DNA from: Diadophis punctatus similis
Taxonomy: Eukaryota; Chordata; Lepidosauria; Squamata; Dipsadidae
Direction: 5' to 3'
Length of the DNA stretch: 64,000 nt
NCBI GenBank assembly: GCA_023053685.1
Contig: JALIGW010000020.1
Location: 1 to 64,000 of the forward strand
Position numbers and translations under genes: made by a program
The notes under the pieces: generated by a model
The model's input: only the letters and a program-made list of their open reading frames with translations
The model's database searches: none
Told to the model about the DNA's origin: nothing
In this document: in pieces, positions 49,001 through 59,254 of the stretch
How positions within the stretch are numbered: position 1 is the first letter of the stretch
Layout: the number at the start of each line of letters is the position of its first letter

Positions 49001-50127
49001 CCTGTGCGGAACAGGGATATGTGTTTCATTTTCATTTCTGAGGTGTTTGCCAAAAGTGATGTTTTTGGGCTGAATTGAGAAATAAGGCGAATGCTGTGTT
49101 AGACCTTGGGCTAGCTCTTCAGGGAAAGGTCGGAATCAAAAATTGAGCGAGGATTCGGCTTTCCAGCCCATGGGGAACAGGAATATGTGTTTCATTTTCA
49201 TTTCTGAGGTGTTTGTCAAAAGTGATGTTTTTTGGCTGAATTGAGAAATAAGGCGAATGCTGTGTTAGACCTTGGGCTAGCTCTTCAGGGAAAGGTCGGA
49301 ATCAAAAATCAAGCAAGAATTCGGCTTTCCAGCCAGTGGGGAACAGGAATATGTGTTTCATTTTCATTTCTGAGGTGTTTGTCAAAAGTCATGTTTTTTG
49401 GCTGTATTGAGTCCTAAGGCGAATGCTGTGTTAGACTTTGGGCTAGCTCTTCAGGGTAGGCTCGGAATCGAAATTCAAGTGAGAATTTGGCTTTCCAGCA
49501 CGTGGGGAACAGGAATATGTGTTTCTTTTTGATTTCTGAGGTGTTTGTCAAAAGTGATATTTTTGGACTGAATTGAATCCTAAGGCGAATGCTGTGTTAG
49601 ACTTTGGGCTAGCTCTTCAGGGTAGGCTCGGAATCAAAAATCAAGCGAGAATTCGGCTTTCCAGCCTGTGGGGAACAGGAATATGTGTTTCTTTTTCATT
49701 TCTGAGGTGTTTGTCAAAAGTGATGTTTTTGGGCTGAATTGAATCCTAAGGCGAATGCTGTGTTAGACTTTGGGCTAGCTCTTCAGGGTAGGCTCGGAAT
49801 CAAAAATCAAGCGAGAATTCAGCTTTCCAGCCTGTGGGGAACAGGGATATGTGTTTCATTTTCATTTCTGAGGTGTTTGCCAAAAGTGATGTTTTTGGGC
49901 TGAATTGAGAAATAAGGCGAATGCTGTGTTAGACCTTGGGCTAGCTCTTCAGGGAAAGGTCGGAATCAAAAATTGAGTGAGAATTTGGCTTTCCAGCCCG
50001 TGGGGAACAGGAATATGTGTTTCTTTTTCATTTCTGAGGTGTTTGTCAAAAGTGATGTTTTTGGGCTGAATTGAGAAATAAGGCGAATGCTGTGTTAGAC
50101 CTTGGGCTAGCTCTTCAGGGAAAGGTC
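46020..50127 (+). repeat. 25-monomer block of the right half, copy 2
   Basis: Matches 41870-45977. Private changes are tgatgtgttt near 48541 (copy 1 tgaggtgttt) and gcgaggattcgg near 49149, which removes that EcoRI site. The match stops near 50128, where ggtcagaatcaataatc replaces ggtcggaatcaaaaatt and the block that starts at 39006 restarts. Confidence 0.87.
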
Positions 50128-53100
50128 AGAATCAATAATCAAGTGAGAATTCGGCTTTCCAGCCCATGGGGAACAGGAATATGTGTTTCTTTTTCATTTC
50201 TGAGGTGTTTGTCAAAAGTGATGTTTTTGGGCCGAATTGAGAAATAAGGCGAATGCTCTGTTAGACCTTGCGCTAGCTCTTCAGGGAAAGGTCAGAATCA
50301 ATAATCAAGCGAGAATTCGGCTTTCCAGCCCATGGGGAACAGGAATATGTGTTTCTTTTTCATTTCTGAGGTGTTTGTCAAAAGTGATGTTTTTGGGCTG
50401 AATTGAATCCTAAGGCAAATGCTGTGTTAGACTTTGGGCTAGCTCTTCAGGGTAGGCTCGGAATCAAAAATCAAGCGAGAATTCAGCTTTCCAGCCTGTG
50501 GGGAACAGGGATATGTGTTTCATTTTCATTTCTGAGGTGTTTGCCAAAAGTGATGTTTTTGGGCTGAATTGAATCCTAAGGCGAATGCTGTGTTAGACTT
50601 TGGGCTAGCTCTTCAGGGTAGGCTCGGAATCAAAAATCAAGCGAGAATTCAGCTTTCCAGCCTGTGGGGAACAGGGATATGTGTTTCATTTTCATTTCTG
50701 AGGTGTTTGCCAAAAGTGATGTTTTTGGGCTGAATTGAGAAATAAGGCGAATGCTGTGTTAGACCTTGGGCTAGCTCTTCAGGGAAAGGTCGGAATCAAA
50801 AATTGAGCGAGAATTCGGCTTTCCAGCCCGTGGGGAACAGGAATATGTGTTTCATTTTCATTTCTGAGGTGTTTGTCAAAAGTGATGTTTTTTGGCTGAA
50901 TTGAGAAATAAGGCGAATGCTGTGTTAGACCTTGGGCTAGCTCTTCAGGGAAAGGTCGGAATCAAAAATCAAGCAAGAATTCGGCTTTCCAGCCTGTGGG
51001 GAACAGGAATATGTGTTTCATTTTCATTTCTGAGGTGTTTGTCAAAAGTCATGTTTTTTGGCTGTATTGAGTCCTAAGGCGAATGCTGTGTTATACTTTG
51101 GGCTAGCTCTTCAGGGTAGGCTCGGAATCAAAATTCAAGTGAGAATTTGGCTTTCCAGCACGTGGGGAACAGGAATATGTGTTTCTTTTTGATTTCTGAG
51201 GTGTTTGTCAAAAGTGATATTTTTGGACTGAATTGAATCCTAAGGCGAATGCTGTGTTAGACTTTGGGCTAGCTCTTCAGGATAGGCTCAGAATCAAAAA
51301 TCAAGCGAGAATTCGGCTTTCCAGCCTGTGGGGAACAGGAATATGTGTTTCTTTTTCATTTCTGAGGTGTTTGTCAAAAGTGATGTTTTTGGGCTGAATT
51401 GAATCCTAAGGCGAATGCTGTGTTAGACTTTGGGCTAGCTCTTCAGGGTAGGCTCGGAATCAAAAATCAAGCGAGAATTCAGCTTTCCAGCCTGTGGGGA
51501 ACAGGGATATGTGTTTCATTTTCATTTCTGAGGTGTTTGCCAAAAGTGATGTTTTTGGGCTGAATTGAGAAATAAGGTGAATGCTGTGTTAGACCTTGGG
51601 CTAGCTCTTCAGGGAAAGGTCGGAATCAAAAATTGAGTGAGAATTCGGCTTTCCAGCCCGTGGGGAACAGGAATATGTGTTTCTTTTTCATTTCTGAGGT
51701 GTTTGTCAAAAGTGATGTTTTTGGGCTGAATTGAGAAATAAGGCGAATGCTGTGTTAGACCTTGGGCTAGCTCTTCAGGGAAAGGTCAGAATCAAAAATT
51801 GAGTGAGAATTCAGCTTTCCAGCCCGTGGGGAACAGGAATATGTGTTTCTTTTTCATTTCTGAGGTGTTTGTCAAAAGTGATGTTTTTGGGCTGAATTGA
51901 GAAATAAGGCGAATGCTGTGTTAGACTTTGGGCTAGCTCTTCAGGGTAGGCTCGGAATGAAAAATCAAGCGAGAATTCAGCTTTCCAGCCTGTGGGGAAC
52001 AGGAATATGTGTTTCATTTTCATTTCTGAGGTGTTTGTCAAAAGTGATGTTTTTGGGCTGAATTGAGAAATAAGGCGAATGCTGTGTTAGACCTTGGGCT
52101 AGCTCTTCAGGGAAAGGTCGGAATCAAAAATTGAGTGAGAATTCAGCTTTCCAGCCCGTGGGGAACAGGAATATGTGTTTCTTTTTCATTTCTGAGGTAT
52201 TTGTCAAAAGTGATGTTTTTGGGCTGAATTGAATCCTAAGGCGAATGCTGTGTTAGACTTTGGGCTAGCTCTTCAGGGTAGGCTCGGAATGAAAAATCAA
52301 GCGAGAATTCAGCTTTCCAGCCTGTGGGGAACAGGAATATGTGTTTCATTTTCATTTCTGAGGTGTTTGTCAAAAGTGATGTTTTTGGGCTGAATTGAGA
52401 AATAAGGCGAATGCTGTGTTAGACCTTGGGCTAGCTCTTCAGGGAAAGGTCGGAATCAAAAATTGAGTGAGAATTCAGCTTTCCAGCCCGTGGGGAACAG
52501 GAATATGTGTTTCTTTTTCATTTCTGAGGTGTTTGTCAAAAGTGATGTTTTTGGGCCGAATTGAGAAATAAGGCGAATGCTCTGTTAGACCTTGGGCTAG
52601 CTCTTCAGGGAAAGGTCAGAATCAATAATCAAGCGAGAATTCAGCTTTCCAGCCCATGGGGAACAGGAATATGTGTTTCTTTTTCATTTCTGAGGTGTTT
52701 GTCAAAAGTGATGTTTTTGGGCTGAATTGAATCCTACGGCGAATGCTGTGTTAGACTTTGGGCTAGCTCTTCAGGGTAGGCTCGGAATCAAAAATCAAGC
52801 GAGAATTCAGCTTTCCAGCCTGTGGGGAACAGGGATATGTGTTTCATTTTCATTTCTGAGGTGTTTGCCAAAAGTGATGTTTTTGGGCTGAATTGAATCC
52901 TAAGGCGAATGCTGTGTTAGACTTTGGGCTAGCTCTTCAGGGTAGGCTCGGAATCAAAAATCAAGCGAGAATTCAGCTTTCCAGCCTGTGGGGAACAGGG
53001 ATATGTGTTTCATTTTCATTTCTGAGGTGTTTGCCAAAAGTGATGTTTTTGGGCTGAATTGAATCCTAAGGCGAATGCTTTGTTAGACTTTGGGCTAGCT

Positions 53101-54560
53101 CTTCAGGGTAGGCTCGGAATCAAAAATCAAGCGAGAATTCAGCTTTCCAGCCTGTGGGGAACAGGGATATGTGTTTCATTTTCATTTCTGAGGTGTTTGC
53201 CAAAAGTGATGTTTTTGGGCTGAATTGAATCCTAAGGCGAATGCTGTGTTAGACTTTGGGCTAGCTCTTCAGGGTAGGCTCGGAATCAAAAATCGAGCGA
53301 GAATTCAGCTTTCCAGCCTGTGGGGAACAGGGATATGTGTTTCATTTTCATTTCTGAGGTGTTTGCCAAAAGTGATGTTTTTGGGCTGAATTGAGAAATA
53401 AGGCGAATGCTGTGTTAGACCTTGGGCTAGCTCTTCAGGGAAAGGTCGGAATCAAAAATTGAGTGAGAATTCGGCTTTCCAGCCCGTGGGGAACAGGAAT
53501 ATGTGTTTCTTTTTCATTTCTGAGGTGTTTGTCAAAAGTGATGTTTTTGGGCTGAATTGAGAAATAAGGCGAATGCTGTGTTAGACCTTGGGCTAGCTCT
53601 TCAGGGAAAGGTCGGAATCAAAAATTGAGTGAGAATTCGGCTTTCCAGCCCATGGGGAACAGGAATATGTGTTTCTTTTTCATTTCTGAGGTGTTTGTCA
53701 AAAGTGATGTTTTTGGGCTGAATTGAGAAATAAGGCGAATGCTGTGTTAGACCTTGGGCTAGCTCTTCAGGGAAAGGTCAGAATCAATAATCAAGCGAGA
53801 ATTCGGCTTTCCAGCCCAATGGGAACAGGAATATGTGTTTCTTTTTCATTTCTGAGGTATTTGTCAAAAGTGATGTTTTTGGACTGAATTGAATCCTAAG
53901 GCGAATGCTGTGTTAGACTTTGGGCTAGCTCTTCAGGGTAGGCTCGGAATGAAAAATCAAGCGAGAATTCAGCTTTCCAGCCTGTGGGGAACAGGAATAT
54001 GTGTTTCATTTTCATTTCTGAGGTGTTTGTCAAAAGTGATGTTTTTGGGCTGAATTGAGAAATAAGGCGAATGCTGTGTTAGACCTTGGGCTAGCTCTTC
54101 AGGGAAAGGTCGGAATCAAAAATTGAGCGAGAATTCGGCTTTCCAGCCCGTGGGGAACAGGAATATGTGTTTCTTTTTCATTTCTGAGGTGTTTGTCAAA
54201 AGTGATGTTTTTGGGCTGAATTGAGAAATAAGGCGAATGCTGTGTTAGACCTTGGGCTAGCTCTTCAGGGAAAGGTCAGAATCAATAATCAAGTGAGAAT
54301 TCGGCTTTCCAGCCCATGGGGAACAGGAATATGTGTTTCTTTTTCATTTCTGAGGTGTTTGTCAAAAGTGATGTTTTTGGGCCGAATTGAGAAATAAGGC
54401 GAATGCTCTGTTAGACCTTGCGCTAGCTCTTCAGGGAAAGGTCAGAATCAATAATCAAGCGAGAATTGGGCTTTCCAGCCCATGGGGAACAGGAATATAT
54501 GTTTCTTTTTCATTTCTGAGGTGTTTGCCAAAAGTGATGTTTTTGGGCTGAATTGAGAAA
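50128..54560 (+). repeat. Third copy of the 39-44 kb block
   Basis: About 50128-51100 matches 39006-39980 at 11122 bp (67 monomers): aaggcaaatg at 50413 versus 39291, and ttatacttt near 51090. From there to 54560 it matches 40970-44434 at 10126 bp (61 monomers): gctttgttag near 53076, aatcgagcg near 53292, atatatgttt near 54497. The offsets differ by exactly six monomers, the length of the 39.2-41.4 kb duplication. Private changes are gaatcctacgg near 52733 and cccaatggg near 53817. Confidence 0.83.
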
Positions 54561-57500
54561 TAAGGCGAATGCTGTGTTAGACCTTGGGCTAGCTCTTCAG
54601 GGAAAGGTCGGAATCAAAAATTGAGCGAGAATTCAGCTTTCCAGCCCGTGGGGAACAGGGATATGTGTTTCATTTTCATTTCTGAGGTGTTTGCCAAAAG
54701 TGATGTTTTTGGGCCGAATTGAGAAATAAGGCGAATGCTCTGTTAGACCTTGGGCTAGCTCTTCAGGGAAAGGTCAGAATCAATAATCAAGCGAGAATTC
54801 AGCTTTCCAGCCCATGGGGAACAGGAATATGTGTTTCTTTTTCATTTCTGAGGTGTTTGTCAAAAGTGATGTTTTTGGGCTGAATTGCGAATGCTGTGTT
54901 AGACTTTGGGCTAGCTCTTCAGGGTAGGCTCGGAATCAAAAATCAAGCGAGAATTCAGCTTTCCAGCCTGTGGGGAACAGGGATATGTGTTTCATTTTCA
55001 TTTCTGAGGTGTTTGCCAAAAGTGATGTTTTTGGGCTGAATTGAATCCTAAGGCGAATGCTGTGTTAGACTTTGGGCTAGCTCTTCAGGGTAGGCTCGGA
55101 ATCAAAAATCAAGCGAGAATTCAGCTTTCCAGCCTGTGGGGAACAGGAATATGTGTTTCATTTTCATTTCTGAGGTGTTTGCCAAAAGTGATGTTTTTGG
55201 GCTGAATTGAGAAATAAGGCGAATGCTGTGTTAGACCTTGGGCTAGCTCTTCAGGGAAAGGTCGGAATCAAAAATTGAGTGAGAATTCGGCTTTAAAGCC
55301 CGTGGGGAACAAGAATATGTGTTTCTTTTTCATTTCTGAGGTGTTTGTCAAAAGTCATGTTTTTTGGCTGTATTGAGTCCTAAGGCGAATGCTGTGTTAG
55401 ACTTTGGGCTAGCTCTTCAGGGTAGGCTCGGAATCGAAATTCAAGTGAGAATTTGGCTTTCCAGCACGTGGGGAACAGGAATATGTGTTTCTTTTTGATT
55501 TCTGAGGTGTTTGTCAAAAGTGATATTTTTGGACTGAATTGAATCCTAAGGCGAATGCTGTGTTAGACTTTGGGCTAGCTCTTCAGGGAAAGTCGGAATC
55601 AAAAATCGAGTGAGAATTCGGCTTTCCAGCCCGTGGGGAACAGGAATATGTGTTTCTTTTTCATTTCTGAGGTGTTTGTCAAAAGTGATGTTTTTGGGCT
55701 GTATTGAGAAATAAGGCGAATGCTGTGTTAGACCTTGGGCTAGCTCTTCAGGGAAAGGTCGGAATCAAAAATTGAGTGAGAATTCGGCTTTCCAGCCCGT
55801 GGGGAACAGGAATATGTGTTTCTTTTTCATTTCTGAGGTGTTTGTCAAAAGTGATGTTTTTGGGCTGAATTGAGAAATAAGGCGAATGCTGTGTTAGACC
55901 TTGGGCTAGCTCTTCAGGGAAAGGTCGGAATCAAAAATTGAGTGAGAATTCGGCTTTCCAGCCCGTGTGGAACAGGAATATGTGTTTCTTTTTCATTTCT
56001 GAGGTGTTTGTCAAAAGTGATGTTTTTGGGCTGAATTGAGAAATAAGGCGAATGCTGTGTTAGACCTTGGGCTAGCTTTTCAGGGAAAGGTCGGAATCAA
56101 AAATCAAGCAAGAATTCGGCTTTCCAGCCTGTGGGGAACAGGAATATGTGTTTCATTTTCATTTCTGAGGTGTTTGTCAAAAGTCATGTTTTTTGGCTGT
56201 ATTGAGTCCTAAGGCGAATGCTGTGTTAGACTTTGGGCTAGCTCTTCAGGGTAGGCTCGGAATCGAAATTCAAGTGAGAATTTGGCTTTCCAGCACGTGG
56301 GGAACAGGAATATGTGTTTCTTTTTGATTTCTGAGGTGTTTGTCAAAAGTGATATTTTTGGACTGAATTGAATCCTAAGGCGAATGCTGTGTTAGACTTT
56401 GGGCTAGCTCTTCAGGGTAGGCTCGGAATCAAAAATCAAGCGAGAATTCGGCTTTCCAGCCTGTGGGGAACAGGAATATGTTTCATTTTCATTTCTGAGG
56501 TGTTTGTCAAAAGTGATGTTTTTGAGCTGAATTGAGAAATAAGGAGAATGCTGTGTTAGACTTTGGGCTAGCTCTTCAGCGAAGGCTTGGAATTGAAAAT
56601 CAAGCGAGAATTCGGCTTTCCAGCCTGTGGGGAACAGGAATATGTGTTTCTTTTTCATTTCTGAGGTGTTTGCCAAAAGTGATGTTTTTGGGCTGAATTG
56701 AGAAATAAGGCGAATGCTGTGTTAGACCTTGGGCTAGCTCTTCAGGGAAAGGTCGGAATCAAAAATTGAGTGAGAATTCGGCTTTCCAGCCCGTGGGGAA
56801 CAGGAATATGTGTTTCTTTTTCATTTCTGAGGTGTTTGTCAAAAGTCATGTTTTTTGGCTGTATTGAGTCCTAAGGCGAATGCTGTGTTAGACTTTGGGC
56901 TAGCTCTTCAGGGTAGGCTCGGAATCGAAATTCAAGTGAGAATTTGGCTTTCCAGCACGTGGGGAACAGGAATATGTGTTTCTTTTTCATTTCTGAGGTG
57001 TTTGCCAAAAGTGATGTTTTTGGGCTGAATTGAGAAATAAGGCGAATGCTGTGTTAGACCTTGGGCTAGCTCTTCAGGGAAAGGTCAGAATCAATAATCA
57101 AGTGAGAATTCGGCTTTCCAGCCCATGGGGAACAGGAATATGTGTTTCTTTTTCATTTCTGAGGTGTTTGTCAAAAGTGATGTTTTTGGGCCGAATTGAG
57201 AAATAAGGCGAATGCTCTGTTAGACCTTGCGCTAGCTCTTCAGGGAAAGGTCAGAATCAATAATCAAGCGAGAATTCGGCTTTCCAGCCCATGGGGAACA
57301 GGAATATGTGTTTCTTTTTCATTTCTGAGGTGTTTGTCAAAAGTGATGTTTTTGGGCTGAATTGAATCCTAAGGCAAATGCTGTGTTAGACTTTGGGCTA
57401 GCTCTTCAGGGTAGGCTCGGAATCAAAAATCAAGCGAGAATTCAGCTTTCCAGCCTGTGGGGAACAGGGATATGTGTTTCATTTTCATTTCTGAGGTGTT

Positions 57501-59254
57501 TGCCAAAAGTGATGTTTTTGGGCTGAATTGAATCCTAAGGCGAATGCTGTGTTAGACTTTGGGCTAGCTCTTCAGGGTAGGCTCGGAATCAAAAATCAAG
57601 CGAGAATTCAGCTTTCCAGCCTGTGGGGAACAGGGATATGTGTTTCATTTTCATTTCTGAGGTGTTTGCCAAAAGTGATGTTTTTGGGCTGAATTGAGAA
57701 ATAAGGCGAATGCTGTGTTAGACCTTGGGCTAGCTCTTCAGGGAAAGGTCGGAATCAAAAATTGAGCGAGAATTCGGCTTTCCAGCCCGTGGGGAACAGG
57801 AATATGTGTTTCATTTTCATTTCTGAGGTGTTTGTCAAAAGTCATGTTTTTTGGCTGTATTGAGTCCTAAGGCGAATGCTGTGTTAGACTTTGGGCTAGC
57901 TCTTCAGGGTAGGCTCGGAATCAAAATTCAAGTGAGAATTTGGCTTTCCAGCACGTGGGGAACAGGAATATGTGTTTCTTTTTGATTTCTGAGGTGTTTG
58001 TCAAAAGTGATATTTTTGGACTGAATTGAATCCTAAGGCGAATGCTGTGTTAGACTTTGGGCTAGCTCTTCAGGGTAGGCTCGGAATCGAAATTCAAGTG
58101 AGAATTTGGCTTTCCAGCCCATGGGGAACAGGAATATGTGTTTCTTTTTCATTTCTGAGGTGTTTGCCAAAAGTGATGTTTTTGGGCTGAATTGAGAAAT
58201 AAGGCGAATGCTGTGTTAGACCTTGGGCTAGCTCTTCAGGGAAAGGTCAGAATCAATAATCAAGTGAGAATTCGGCTTTCCAGCCCATGGGGAACAGGAA
58301 TATGTGTTTCTTTTTCATTTCTGAGGTGTTTGTCAAAAGTGATGTTTTTGGGCCGAATTGAGAAATAAGGCGAATGCTCTGTTAGACCTTGCGCTAGCTC
58401 TTCAGGGAAAGGTCAGAATCAATAATCAAGCGAGAATTCGGCTTTCCAGCCCATGGGGAACAGGAATATGTGTTTCTTTTTCATTTCTGAGGTGTTTGTC
58501 AAAAGTGATGTTTTTGGGCTGAATTGAATCCTAAGGCAAATGCTGTGTTAGACTTTGGGCTAGCTCTTCAGGGTAGGCTCGGAATCAAAAATCAAGCGAG
58601 AATTCAGCTTTCCAGCCTGTGGGGAACAGGGATATGTGTTTCATTTTCATTTCTGAGGTGTTTGCCAAAAGTGATGTTTTTGGGCTGAATTGAATCCTAA
58701 GGCGAATGCTGTGTTAGACTTTGGGCTAGCTCTTCAGGGTAGGCTCGGAATCAAAAATCAAGCGAGAATTCAGCTTTCCAGCCTGTGGGGAACAGGGATA
58801 TGTGTTTCATTTTCATTTCTGAGGTGTTTGCCAAAAGTGATGTTTTTGGGCTGAATTGAGAAATAAGGCGAATGCTGTGTTAGACCTTGGGCTAGCTCTT
58901 CAGGGAAAGGTCGGAATCAAAAATTGAGCGAGAATTCGGCTTTCCAGCCCGTGGGGAACAGGAATATGTGTTTCATTTTCATTTCTGAGGTGTTTGTCAA
59001 AAGTGATGTTTTTTGGCTGAATTGAGAAATAAGGCGAATGCTGTGTTAGACCTTGGGCTAGCTCTTCAGGGAAAGGTCGGAATCAAAAATCAAGCAAGAA
59101 TTCGGCTTTCCAGCCTGTGGGGAACAGGAATATGTGTTTCATTTTCATTTCTGAGGTGTTTGTCAAAAGTCATGTTTTTTGGCTGTATTGAGTCCTAAGG
59201 CGAATGCTGTGTTAGACTTTGGGCTAGCTCTTCAGGGTAGGCTCAGAATCAAAA
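54561..59254 (+). repeat. Disordered segment with indels and scattered G-F units
   Basis: The regular block order breaks here. Indels seen are a 10-base deletion near 54888 (ctgaattgcgaatg), a 1-base deletion near 55590 (ggaaagtcgg) and a 2-base deletion near 56480 (aatatgtttc). Together they account for the 13 bases by which the 51811-59766 spacing falls short of 48 monomers. Unusual substitutions include ctttaaagcc and acaagaat near 55294-55315, cgtgtgg near 55966, tttgagctg and aaggagaatg near 56525-56548, and gcttggaattg near 56586. Class G or F units occur at 55283, 55449, 56112, 56278, 56774, 56940, 57770, 57936, 58102 and 59098, a much higher density than elsewhere. Confidence 0.78.
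56890..59002 (+). repeat. 7-monomer (1162 bp) tandem duplication
   Basis: About 56890-57840 matches 58052-59002 at 1162 bp. Shared markers are cgaaattcaagtgag followed by gaattt, a class C unit with ccttgcgc, aaggcaaatg at 57373 and 58535, and two class D units. They part at 57840 versus 59002, where gtcatg replaces gtgatg. One copy of the gaattt unit has cacgtgg (56940) and the other cccatgg (58102). Confidence 0.77.
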
